Below, in pieces: positions 55,235-63,116 of a stretch of DNA of 64,000 nucleotides. A program made the position numbers and the translations under genes. Position 1 is the stretch's first letter. Each line of letters starts with the position of its first letter. The DNA is taken from the NCBI RefSeq assembly GCF_024199005.1, contig NZ_JANATA010000008.1, forward strand, positions 1-64,000, read 5' to 3'. The notes under the pieces were generated by a model. The model was not told where the DNA came from. It saw only the letters and a program-made list of their open reading frames with translations, and made no database searches. The stretch is from Opacimonas viscosa (GTDB lineage: Bacteria > Pseudomonadota > Gammaproteobacteria > Enterobacterales > Alteromonadaceae).

Positions 55235-56101
55235 TCATGCGGGTAATACAATCTTCTTAGCAATCTGATATTTTAGACGTTGGATCAGTCCTTTGTTACC
55301 AAATGGGCACCAAGTTTGTACGGCTTTATTCTTATAAGCATCAAAATGTAAACCGCGCGGAGCGCTAATCACCTTACCTCGACCTAATACGATTTTTAGC
55401 ACGGTTGATTCTGCCAAGCCTGCGCACATTTTTACGGCAACAGCTAGGGATGGGCCTTTTTGTGCAACAAAGTCTGCTTTTTCAGGGAGAACCAAATAAT
55501 CTCGTTGGAGTAATGATGGCGATAACCCCACTAGAAACTTAATCAACTTTTCATTTTCTGTGGCACAGGACGAGAAATTAAAGTATTCATCAAATGTCAT
55601 TTGCCCAGGCATAAACGTCAGTAATGCTGCGCCCATACCTAATGGTGCAGCTGTTACGATAGGGATCCCTTTGTCGGTACATTTTTGAAAGACCAACTCT
55701 CGTGCCTCGATGGCAAAAAAATCCAAGCTATCAACATAGATATCGACATCGTCCAAAAACGCCTCTACGTTATGGGCAAATACCCCTTCATCGAAATTTT
55801 TAACGCTCGCTTTAGGATTGATATCTTGCACTTGCTCTGCCATTACCGCTGCTTTTGGTTTATCGACTGTAGACATAAATGCACCGGCTTGACGATTAAA
55901 ATTATGGACATCGAAAGTGTCAAAATCAGCAATATGAAAGTCTTGGAAACCCAATCTTGATAGAGTAATAAGGTGTTCACCGCCAACTCCTCCCATACCT
56001 GCTATAGCGATGCGTTTACTGCGAATAAGCTGTTGTTCATCTTCTGTAATCCAGCCAATATTTCTAGAAAATGCTTTTTTGTATTTAAATGTCTGACTCA
56101 T
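55235..56101 (-). CDS. ThiF/E1-like adenylyltransferase
   Basis: A protein of 288 residues. The ATP-binding loop GMGGVGG is at 35-41, followed by ADFDTFDVHNFNRQ (Asp59, Asp61, Asn69, Arg70) and the lysine of KPKA (about 83), the full E1/MoeB/ThiF adenylation core. No catalytic-Cys domain or zinc CxxC pairs are seen. No ubiquitin-like or ThiS-like partner is encoded nearby. It is 56 bp downstream of the acyltransferase gene on the same strand. It may adenylate a C-terminal carboxylate or free acid; the substrate is unknown. Confidence 0.88.
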   Translation of the reverse strand: MSQTFKYKKAFSRNIGWITEDEQQLIRSKRIAIAGMGGVGGEHLITLSRLGFQDFHIADFDTFDVHNFNRQAGAFMSTVDKPKAAVMAEQVQDINPKASVKNFDEGVFAHNVEAFLDDVDIYVDSLDFFAIEARELVFQKCTDKGIPIVTAAPLGMGAALLTFMPGQMTFDEYFNFSSCATENEKLIKFLVGLSPSLLQRDYLVLPEKADFVAQKGPSLAVAVKMCAGLAESTVLKIVLGRGKVISAPRGLHFDAYKNKAVQTWCPFGNKGLIQRLKYQIAKKIVLPA

Positions 56102-56157
56102 AATGTTCTTTGTATTGGGTGATAGATGCTCGTACTGGTGATGAATCTAGCTCATGA

Positions 56158-56958
56158 TTAGTCCAGATCATGAATAATCGTTTTTAACAAGTGTTTAAAA
56201 CCAGGAGACAAGTTTTTCATGAATAACTCCTGGTTAATGTAATAAGGGGCGCGCTGCCCGTGATAATCTACCACGGGACCAATTTGTTCAAACTTAATAC
56301 CTAAAAACGACATACTGCGAGCGAGTCTAGGTTCCATCATGACGTAAGAATGTTCTATACCATTTTTTAATGCCGCGGCAGCTGCAGCAAGATATAAACC
56401 CACTGCAATAAAAGGAAAGCAGCGCAGTTCGGTTTCAGAATAACTTTCTTGGTTGATTACACCGGTGGCGGCACCACCAAAATTATCTGCACGTCGACGC
56501 CTAAAGTCACTGGGTACGGCCAAGCGTGATATTTCACAAATTTTCTCTCTGGCCAAAAATTTCGGATGCAACGTTGCATGCGTAATACTGTCAATGCAAT
56601 ATTTTTCAATTGGCAGGAGTTGCCCTTCTGTTTGCGGTGCAACCACTCGTACCGTCCCGGCAAAAGTGTTGGATGCTTTATGCTGTAATAAGGCATGAAA
56701 TGAATATGCATCAAATGCATCTCGTTCCATTTGATCTTCATTACAAGGCTCGAAACCAAGCTCTGCACAGTAAACTTGGTGGCGAATACTGTATACCGTG
56801 TTTTTTAGCTCGAGATTTTGGGCCAATACAGGTTTAAAGTATTCATCAAAATGTCGAGACATTTTATTGGCTTCACGCAACCGCAAGGCACCTTCCCAAA
56901 ACTTTTTCAGTTTCAATAATAGAGGATGTTGGTAGATCGCAGGTAAGGAGTTTTCCAC
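56158..56958 (-). CDS. PEP-CTERM/exosortase-associated acyltransferase (TIGR03694-like)
   Basis: A protein of 266 residues if the GTG at 56958 is used; ATG 56862 (MSRHFDEYF) is a credible alternative close to where the family domain begins. It has the LuxI-like GNAT fold: YSIRHQVYCAELGFEP, FAGTVRVV, EKICEISRLAVPSDFRRR and YVMMEPRLARSMSFLGIKFEQIGPVVDYHGQRAPYYI. The family is thought to make N-acyl amino acids or a related signal or lipid at exosortase loci. A 17-bp inverted repeat sits 2 bp before the GTG and may control it. Confidence 0.9.
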   Translation of the reverse strand: MENSLPAIYQHPLLLKLKKFWEGALRLREANKMSRHFDEYFKPVLAQNLELKNTVYSIRHQVYCAELGFEPCNEDQMERDAFDAYSFHALLQHKASNTFAGTVRVVAPQTEGQLLPIEKYCIDSITHATLHPKFLAREKICEISRLAVPSDFRRRRADNFGGAATGVINQESYSETELRCFPFIAVGLYLAAAAAALKNGIEHSYVMMEPRLARSMSFLGIKFEQIGPVVDYHGQRAPYYINQELFMKNLSPGFKHLLKTIIHDLD

Positions 56959-56960
56959 TA

Positions 56961-57002
56961 TTGCTACACTTTTATTAGACGTAATTAATAAAAGTGTAGC
57001 AA
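56961..57002 (-). promoter_or_regulatory. Long perfect inverted repeat next to the acyltransferase start
   Basis: TTGCTACACTTTTATTA and TAATAAAAGTGTAGCAA are perfect 17-bp arms around an 8-nt spacer. There is no T-run to make it a terminator, and no other clear ribosome site, so an operator or a leader hairpin controlling translation is more likely. A similar half-site occurs at 57923-57941. Confidence 0.55.
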
Positions 57003-57095
57003 CGATATTCAGTTTTGCTTATTTTTGTCAGAAAAATCTTACAAGAGATTGTTTCTTCGTTTTATATGCTGAGGTAAGGGAGATCCTCACCTGTG

Positions 57096-57845
57096 TTATC
57101 GCTCAGGCATAAACCAAGTATAGTAAGTTAATGCTAGGTATTCATAAATAGCTCGTTGGCTACTACGCAAGGCATACAAAGCCGGAGGGTTTACAACGAA
57201 AGATAGCTGCTTTCTACTTAAATACTCAACCGGGAAGAAAACATAATCCGCTTCAGGCGCAATACTTTCTAAAAACAGTTCAATTCTCGGTATGTGCGTC
57301 GCTGAAGAGATAATCAAAGTCCGCTTTTGGTTTAAGTGCTCTACCACCGCGGAAATTTCAGTGAATGTGTTATGTCCATGTGGTACAGCAATCAACGCTT
57401 CCTCAGCGACCCCTTTATCTAAAAAAAACACTTTACTAAACTCACTGTACGAGACCTGCTTGTCACTCAAGAAATGACCACCCGTAATGAGGATAGGGAC
57501 CTGTAACTTTTCGTGTAAAAACAAAGCCGTTGTATTTCGTTTGTAGCTCGCATTCGGCCAACGAGTATGATCAGGAAGTGTACTGCGCGATTCGTAATAA
57601 CCTGCTAGTACAAAGATTTGTTCGATATCCGCTAAATCAGGAGAATTGATATTATAAGGCTGATGCTGATGTTCGATTGGCGCCAGTAACCATGAGCTAA
57701 ACCAATATTGGGAGCACAACAATAGCCAACTGAATCCGACAATAGCGCAAATACGACCAAGTTTTTTTTGTTGAAAAAAATAGCAAATCCACGCAACAAC
57801 GATAGCGCAAAAAAAATGATTTAATGGTGATGTAAGATAGAGCAA
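57096..57845 (-). CDS. DUF218 (SanA/YdcF/ElyC-like) membrane protein
   Basis: A protein of 249 residues from a TTG at 57845, the first codon after an in-frame stop, with AAGGGA as ribosome site. Two N-terminal hydrophobic segments (about 8-22 and 30-50) are followed by the DUF218 domain: IEQIFVLAGYYESRS, LQVPILITGGHFL, GVAEEALIAVPHGHNTFTEISAVV and RTLIISSATHIPRIELFLES. The family includes envelope proteins affecting barrier function and vancomycin sensitivity (SanA, ElyC). It sits in the ThiF/acyltransferase group on the same strand. Confidence 0.85.
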   Translation of the reverse strand: MLYLTSPLNHFFCAIVVAWICYFFQQKKLGRICAIVGFSWLLLCSQYWFSSWLLAPIEHQHQPYNINSPDLADIEQIFVLAGYYESRSTLPDHTRWPNASYKRNTTALFLHEKLQVPILITGGHFLSDKQVSYSEFSKVFFLDKGVAEEALIAVPHGHNTFTEISAVVEHLNQKRTLIISSATHIPRIELFLESIAPEADYVFFPVEYLSRKQLSFVVNPPALYALRSSQRAIYEYLALTYYTWFMPER

Positions 57846-57855
57846 CTAAACGTCC

Positions 57856-57891
57856 CTTTTTATTCAATGCTTTCTTTTTATTCAATGCTTT
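57856..57891. repeat. Perfect 18-bp tandem duplication
   Basis: Two adjacent copies of CTTTTTATTCAATGCTTT in the divergent region before the DUF218 gene, directly upstream of its ribosome site. It looks like a replication-slippage product and shifts upstream signals by 18 bp. Confidence 0.85.
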
Positions 57892-57922
57892 ATGGTTCTC
57901 TGCCGAGCAAAATGACTAAAGT

Positions 57923-57941
57923 TAGCTACACTTATTTTAGA
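57923..57941. promoter_or_regulatory. Half-site resembling the 56961 inverted repeat
   Basis: TAGCTACACTTATTTTAGA matches TTGCTACACTTTTATTAGA at 16 of 19 positions. It lies in the divergent region between the DUF218 and protease genes. A shared regulator is possible but unproven. Confidence 0.35.
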
Positions 57942-58060
57942 TCTATTAAAAATATACCCATAAACCTTAGTGTAAAAACATCAAAAGACAAAGTTTATTG
58001 TCGATATTAATGATATCTATTGTTTAGTGAGAACTCACACTATCACATCAAGGAAGAACT

Positions 58061-58918
58061 ATGTTCACGAAAAAATATGCATTGCAGCTCACCTTACTAG
58101 GAGGGCTGATTGTAACACTTAGTTCAGCGGTATTGGCAGACCAAGTCGATTCCCATTTGGACAATCTCAGTGAGAAAAATTTTTTAGAGGTTAGTTCAGG
58201 TCAAACTATCCCAGTGTCTTCCTTGAGTAGTACGATTCAAAAAGTCAAACAAAGTGTGGTCGGTATTGGTATTTTTACGCCTTTGCAATCTCGCTCTGCA
58301 GAACTTCGTGGTACGGGGTTTGTGTTTGGCGATGGCCAATATGTAGCAACGAATTATCATGTTGTTGCACAGACCCTTGATCCTACTATTGTCCAATACT
58401 ATACGGCACTCGCTGGTTCGGGCAAAAACCCGAGTGTGGTGAAAGCTGAGATTGTGGGAATTTCTCCACAGCACGATCTGGCGATCCTGAAATTAGACAA
58501 AAAACTAACACCCATTTCTTTAGCCAGTGATGATTTTATTCTAGAAGGGACGGATATTGCCTTTACGGGCTTTCCAATAGGCGCTGTTATTGGTTTATAT
58601 CCAGCAACACATAAAGGTATGGTAGCGGCCATAACACCAGATGTGTTGCCAGTATGCAACAGTACATCATTGACTCATCAAAAGTTCGGCCGGTTGGATA
58701 ATCCGATGATGATCTATCAATTAGATGCGATTGCTTACCCAGGTAATAGCGGCAGTCCTGTTTATGATCAATATACCGGTTCGATTGTCGGCATTATTAA
58801 CAAGGTCTTTGTGACAGCCGGCAAAGAGTCGGCGATTACGACGCCATCAGGGATCAGTTATGCCATTCCCGTGAAGTATTTAAGAGCGCTTGCCAAGAAA
58901 CATGGGATACAGGTTTAA
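58061..58918 (+). CDS. Periplasmic trypsin-like (S1C) serine protease without PDZ domain
   Basis: A protein of 285 residues with a signal peptide (cleavage near VLA-DQ). The HtrA-type catalytic domain has GTGFVFGDGQYVATNYHVV with His100, HDLAILKL with Asp139, and YPGNSGSPVYD with Ser230. No PDZ domain follows, so it is a free protease. The ribosome site AAGGAAGAAC is good. The gene is divergent from DUF218. Given the setting it may mature or clear exported PEP-CTERM or Tat proteins, which is inference. Confidence 0.9.
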   Translation: MFTKKYALQLTLLGGLIVTLSSAVLADQVDSHLDNLSEKNFLEVSSGQTIPVSSLSSTIQKVKQSVVGIGIFTPLQSRSAELRGTGFVFGDGQYVATNYHVVAQTLDPTIVQYYTALAGSGKNPSVVKAEIVGISPQHDLAILKLDKKLTPISLASDDFILEGTDIAFTGFPIGAVIGLYPATHKGMVAAITPDVLPVCNSTSLTHQKFGRLDNPMMIYQLDAIAYPGNSGSPVYDQYTGSIVGIINKVFVTAGKESAITTPSGISYAIPVKYLRALAKKHGIQV

Positions 58919-58998
58919 CAGGCTGAATTATGTCAGTAATTTTTACACAAACAAATATCGACGCAATTAAAATGTACTTCTTTCAATGACTTATGACT

Positions 58999-59014
58999 TG
59001 GCGTGACTTTTGCA
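58999..59014 (+). promoter_or_regulatory. Sigma-54-like promoter upstream of the Tat/HPr-rel-A operon
   Basis: TGGCGT-N5-TTGCA has GG and GC at -24/-12 spacing. It lies 133 bp before the Tat protein ATG, which predicts a leader of about 120 nt that contains the 59059-59098 hairpin. Confidence 0.55.
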
Positions 59015-59058
59015 GCCTAAATGATATAGAAGAACTAAAGCAAACAAATAGATAAATA

Positions 59059-59098
59059 TGTTTATGCACAGCGACTTATCAATCACTGTGCATAAACA
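59059..59098 (+). other. Strong leader hairpin before the Tat protein gene
   Basis: A perfect 13-bp inverted repeat (core GTTTATGCACAG and CTGTGCATAAAC) around a 14-nt loop, 48 bp before the ATG. There is no T-run, so it is not a simple terminator. An mRNA stabiliser, attenuator or protein-binding site is possible. Confidence 0.75.
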
Positions 59099-59146
59099 AC
59101 GATTTTGATATCAACTCAATTTGAATAATTTACACGGAGTTTGTAA

Positions 59147-59776
59147 ATGAAAGAAAATAATCACTTATCACACAACATTGATGAGCAAAGTAATACGCCA
59201 GACACGAGTGCTCAAACTAGACGTAATTTCCTCGTCAAAAGCTCCAAAGGCGTAGGTGCTGGCTTATTAATGGCAGCATTACCGACTAAATCCGTATGGG
59301 CAACAGGTATTGGGAATTCAATGGCTGCTTCTGGGCACGGTTCTGATTTGGGCGGTGCTGTTTCTTTGCGGATCAGAGGGAGAAACTATTTATTAAACAA
59401 TGTGGCGAGCTTTGATTTAGATCAGACATTTGAAAATGTCTTTGGGATTCGAGCATTTCGAGGTGCGAATAATACGTATGGAGCAGATGTCACTTTGCGT
59501 ATGGTATTGAGTGGCGTTGATGCGAATAATGTAACGGATAACCAATTGAGAGGACCTGGTAACTTAAATAGAAATATGGCCAGAGTTTATTTAAATGCGA
59601 TTTACCACAACGGTATTCAAATAGTGTATCCAATTCTTGATCTCAGCAATTTACCGCCTTTTGATACGGCAGTTAACTTTGCTAATTATTTAGCAAATTC
59701 AGCCGTTACAGATAAAACTGGAACTGCTACTGCATTAACTAGTTTGGTTCAAGACCCAAATTCTGATATTGTCTAA
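59147..59776 (+). CDS. Tat-exported 209-residue protein, possible substrate of the HPr-rel-A system
   Basis: A protein of 209 residues. The twin-arginine motif TRRNFLV (Arg25-Arg26) is followed by a hydrophobic segment (GVGAGLLMAAL) and cleavage near VWA-TG. The mature part of about 155 residues begins GNSMAASGHGSDLGGAVSLRIRGRNYLLNNVA and has no cysteine and few charged residues. Tat use implies folding before export. It is the first gene of the HPr-rel-A operon, 26 bp before the chaperone gene. No family was recognised. Confidence 0.85.
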   Translation: MKENNHLSHNIDEQSNTPDTSAQTRRNFLVKSSKGVGAGLLMAALPTKSVWATGIGNSMAASGHGSDLGGAVSLRIRGRNYLLNNVASFDLDQTFENVFGIRAFRGANNTYGADVTLRMVLSGVDANNVTDNQLRGPGNLNRNMARVYLNAIYHNGIQIVYPILDLSNLPPFDTAVNFANYLANSAVTDKTGTATALTSLVQDPNSDIV

Positions 59777-59802
59777 TGCTTAGCTAAACAAAAGGACTTA
59801 TC

Positions 59803-60045
59803 ATGCCGATAAAGGATTATCTGCAAGAAGGGGTGTTTTTACATCCCTTTTCTGATCAAAGCGGTTGTACACTTTTTAATGATCGCTCAACACAAATGCT
59901 GACTCTGTTCTTCTCAGAATCGGAGTTATTAAACATTCTGACACAGTTTTACTGTGACCCGACAAAACTTCCTGATGACCGTCGCAGTATTTGTTTTGCC
60001 TTGTTAAGACAGGATTTTATTCATCCCACCAAGGTAGCTGCATGA
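59803..60045 (+). CDS. HPr-rel-A system PqqD-like peptide chaperone
   Basis: A protein of 80 residues with the small winged-helix-like PqqD pattern (SGCTLFNDRSTQMLTLFF, ILTQFYC, SICFALLRQDFI). PqqD-type proteins bind a precursor peptide and present it to a modifying enzyme. Here the neighbours are an HprK-related kinase and a nucleotidyltransferase, the gene set called HPr-rel-A. Its stop overlaps the kinase ATG (ATGA). Confidence 0.75.
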   Translation: MPIKDYLQEGVFLHPFSDQSGCTLFNDRSTQMLTLFFSESELLNILTQFYCDPTKLPDDRRSICFALLRQDFIHPTKVAA

Positions 60046-60908
60046 AAACATTTGATTTGTTGCTGCCACCCTTTAATTTTCGTATCTCTACGGACATTCC
60101 ATTAGTGATCGAGAATTTACAGGTGATTTATCAGCAACAACTTTTTGCTGCAAACACTTTGCCCTTTATTGATTACCACCTTAGTGTTGTTTTTACAAAT
60201 GGCCTACGCAAATGGGTAAAACCACAAGCCCGTTTTTTTTGTGACCAGCACGAGCCGTTCAAACCGCTTAACGAATCACAAGCGTTCGCCATGTTAGAGT
60301 GGGGCATGAATTGGGCAATTGCTAGTTATGAAATGCGGCATGTCATTATTCACTCTGGTGTTTTAGCCAAACATAATCAAGCCGTTTTATTTCCAGCACC
60401 ACCAGGTTCAGGGAAAAGTACCATGACGGCACATTTGGCGTTTAACGGGTGGCAGTTGTTTTCAGATGAGATGGCGTTAATTAAACCGGGAACAAATATT
60501 GTTACCCCTTTTGCGCGTCCAATTTGTTTGAAAAATCAATCTATCACGCTAGCTAGAAAGTGGTTTCCAGAGGCCTCTTTCTCCTCGATTGCGAAAGATA
60601 CGCACAAAGGGGATGTCATCCATATTGCACCGCCAGTGAGTGAGTCGACGCTGTTTACAGATGCGCCGATTTCGGCGATTGTCTTTCCTACTTATTCAGC
60701 AGGTAGTGATATCGATATTGTCGCCTTGGATCAAGCACAAGCTATGCATCACCTAGCCGATAATGCTTTTAACTTTAGCGTGTTAGGGAACGAAGGCTTT
60801 GCGACCTTATGCCATGTTGTGGAACAAGCACAATGTTTACAAATTCACTACAGTGATGTCAATGATGTCCAAGCGTTTCTCGAACAGGACATTTTAGCGC
60901 ATGAATAA
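60042..60908 (+). CDS. HprK-related kinase A
   Basis: A protein of 288 residues from ATG 60042, in a GCATGA overlap with the previous stop; an upstream in-frame start lies inside the chaperone gene. Walker A APPGSGKST is at 119-127, followed by GWQLFSDEMALI, resembling HPr kinase/phosphorylase. No HPr gene is nearby, so the target is probably not HPr. It is expected to phosphorylate a protein or peptide of this operon; unproven. Confidence 0.85.
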   Translation: MKTFDLLLPPFNFRISTDIPLVIENLQVIYQQQLFAANTLPFIDYHLSVVFTNGLRKWVKPQARFFCDQHEPFKPLNESQAFAMLEWGMNWAIASYEMRHVIIHSGVLAKHNQAVLFPAPPGSGKSTMTAHLAFNGWQLFSDEMALIKPGTNIVTPFARPICLKNQSITLARKWFPEASFSSIAKDTHKGDVIHIAPPVSESTLFTDAPISAIVFPTYSAGSDIDIVALDQAQAMHHLADNAFNFSVLGNEGFATLCHVVEQAQCLQIHYSDVNDVQAFLEQDILAHE

Positions 60909-62055
60909 ACCCGTTTTAGCGAGTGAACTGATTGAGTTATTTTTAGATCCTCAAGTAGGCCTAGGCTTTACAGAGTCTAAATGGTCACATGTAATCACCG
61001 TTCTCAGACATGAAAAGTTACTGGCCAGATTTGGCTTCATAGCCAAAGAAGCTGGTGTATTGAGAGGTTATCCTGAATGTATCCAACGCCATTACCTCAG
61101 TGCAATGGCGTTAGCAGAAAGACACCGCAAACAAGTGTTTAGTGAAGTACAAGAACTACAGAAAATATGCACTGCTAAAGCTAAAACGTGGTTATTGTTA
61201 AAAGGGGCTGCTTACACGATTACCAACAGTAAAGCTGGCTTAGGGCGAGTGTATAACGATATTGATGTGCTGGTGGATAAAATCCATTTAGCGCAGACCG
61301 AGCAATACATGCAACTATCTGGGTGGTTACCACAAGCGCAATCAAGTTATGACGAAACGTATTACCGAGCATGGACTCACGAGATCCCTCCTTTGGTGCA
61401 TGGGCATCGCGGTACAGTAGTCGACCTTCATCATAATATTGTCCCCCCAGTCTCAGGTAGAGCACCTGATATGTCTGCTTTGTATCAGCATATAGAGATG
61501 ACCGCAGAAGCCGTACCGACATTGAGTAAACCTGCATTAGCCCTGCATAGTGCAATTCACCTATTCTTTAACGAAGAATGTCAATATGGTTTTAGAGATA
61601 TCACCGATATTGTCCTCTTGTTTGAAGAGTTTAATGAAGCACAATGGTCTACTTTTATAGCTTTGGCGACTGAAACTGATTTTATTATTGAGGCTGAACT
61701 AGCCGTACATTTTGCGCATAAGTTGTTCCAAGTACAACCGCCGAAAACAATTCTAGAACGCTTCAAATCAGAACCATCGGCAATACAAAAATTTCGATAT
61801 TGGCTTTTTGCCGCAGCGGTATTACCCAAACATCCATTCCTAGTGCAGTCTTTTACCGACACGAAGTTGTGGTGCATTATGTTGCGTGGACACTACCTAA
61901 AAATGCCGATAAAAACGTTGTGTTACCACCTCATAATGAAAACATATCGCGGTTGTGTTGAGAGTATTGCAGGAAAGCATTTTTTTACCCCACAAGATGT
62001 GGCTACCCAAAGAGTGCAACCACATCCTAATGGCCCCATTGAAAAGGATTATTAA
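60901..62055 (+). CDS. Nucleotidyltransferase family protein (NTP_transf_5, HPr-rel-A-associated)
   Basis: A protein of 384 residues. The catalytic core LLLKGAAYTI...GRVYNDIDVLVD carries the two aspartates Asp120 and Asp122 of the Pol beta superfamily. Downstream motifs (TVVDLHHNIVPP, LALHSAIHLFFNEE, FRDITDIVLL) match the family found in exosortase and HPr-rel-A loci. It may transfer a nucleotide to a protein or small molecule. It overlaps the kinase by 8 bp and is 3 bp from the epimerase gene, so it is in the same operon. Confidence 0.87.
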   Translation: MNKPVLASELIELFLDPQVGLGFTESKWSHVITVLRHEKLLARFGFIAKEAGVLRGYPECIQRHYLSAMALAERHRKQVFSEVQELQKICTAKAKTWLLLKGAAYTITNSKAGLGRVYNDIDVLVDKIHLAQTEQYMQLSGWLPQAQSSYDETYYRAWTHEIPPLVHGHRGTVVDLHHNIVPPVSGRAPDMSALYQHIEMTAEAVPTLSKPALALHSAIHLFFNEECQYGFRDITDIVLLFEEFNEAQWSTFIALATETDFIIEAELAVHFAHKLFQVQPPKTILERFKSEPSAIQKFRYWLFAAAVLPKHPFLVQSFTDTKLWCIMLRGHYLKMPIKTLCYHLIMKTYRGCVESIAGKHFFTPQDVATQRVQPHPNGPIEKDY

Positions 62056-62058
62056 ATA

Positions 62059-63093
62059 ATGAAAGTATTAGTGACAGGTGCCGCTGGCTTTATTGGAGCG
62101 CATGTTACCCGGGCTTTGCTCGAGCGTGGTGACTCGGTAGTTGGAGTGGATAATATTAATGATTATTATGATCCTAAGTTGAAATATGATCGCTTGGGAT
62201 GGATTGATGGTCATCCAAATACTCATTTATTCCGATTTTTTAAATTGGATGTAGCTGACCAGCAAGGGATGTCAGAATTATTCGCCAATGAACAATTTGA
62301 TAAAGTCATTCATCTTGCAGCACAAGCTGGTGTCCGTTATTCCATAGAAAATCCACATGCCTATATCAGTGCCAATGTCGTGGGTTTTATGAATATTCTT
62401 GAGGGGTGTCGCCATAATGCGGTAGCACATTTAGTGTATGCTTCTTCAAGTTCGGTCTATGGGGCCAATGAAGCGATGCCGTTTTCAGTTGAACACAATG
62501 TTGATCACCCCATTTCGTTGTATGCCGCAACTAAAAAAGCCAATGAAGCCATGGCGCATACTTATAGTCATTTATACAATTTACCGACGACAGGGCTACG
62601 GTTTTTTACTGTGTATGGTCCTTGGGGACGCCCAGATATGGCCCCAATTAAGTTCACCAAAGCAATCATGGCAGAAGAGACCATTCAGGTTTACAACTAT
62701 GGTAATCATCGTCGTGATTTTACTTATATCGATGATATTGTCGCTGGTGTTGTACATACACTGGATCACACTGCAACAGCCAATACACAATGGCAAGCTC
62801 AAGCCCCTGACCCTGCAAGTAGTAAAGCACCTTGGCGTGTATATAATATAGGTGCACAAACCCCAGTACACTTGTTAACGTTTATTGAAACGTTGGAAAA
62901 AGCATTGGGTAAAGTCGCGAACAAAGAGTTATTGCCCATGCAACCAGGTGATGTGCAAGATACTTATGCCGATGTGGAGGCCTTGGTTAACGATGTGGGT
63001 TATCGGCCTAAAGTAGGGATTGAAAAAGGCGTAGAAGCTTTTGTGAAATGGTATAAAGAATACCATTCCCAGCACTTATCTTTGGTGCAATAA
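62059..63093 (+). CDS. NAD-dependent nucleotide-sugar epimerase (UDP-glucuronate 4-epimerase-like)
   Basis: A protein of 344 residues. The Rossmann start VLVTGAAGFIGAHVTRALLERG is followed by VDNINDYYDPKLKYDRL, typical of UDP-glucuronate epimerases. The catalytic SSSSVYG and YAATKKANE (Tyr, Lys) and RFFTVYGPWGRPDM segments are intact. It supplies a uronic acid or hexose for the polymer. The precise substrate (UDP-GlcA, UDP-Glc or UDP-GlcNAc) is not fixed by sequence. It is the last gene of the plus-strand run. Confidence 0.93.
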   Translation: MKVLVTGAAGFIGAHVTRALLERGDSVVGVDNINDYYDPKLKYDRLGWIDGHPNTHLFRFFKLDVADQQGMSELFANEQFDKVIHLAAQAGVRYSIENPHAYISANVVGFMNILEGCRHNAVAHLVYASSSSVYGANEAMPFSVEHNVDHPISLYAATKKANEAMAHTYSHLYNLPTTGLRFFTVYGPWGRPDMAPIKFTKAIMAEETIQVYNYGNHRRDFTYIDDIVAGVVHTLDHTATANTQWQAQAPDPASSKAPWRVYNIGAQTPVHLLTFIETLEKALGKVANKELLPMQPGDVQDTYADVEALVNDVGYRPKVGIEKGVEAFVKWYKEYHSQHLSLVQ

Positions 63094-63116
63094 ACCCGAG
63101 TGTATCGAGTGTTTAT

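Noticed and set aside
59991-60041. Longer form of HprK-related kinase A starting inside the chaperone gene
   Set aside because: The ATG at 60042 overlaps the chaperone stop in the usual coupled way and begins at the expected place for the family.
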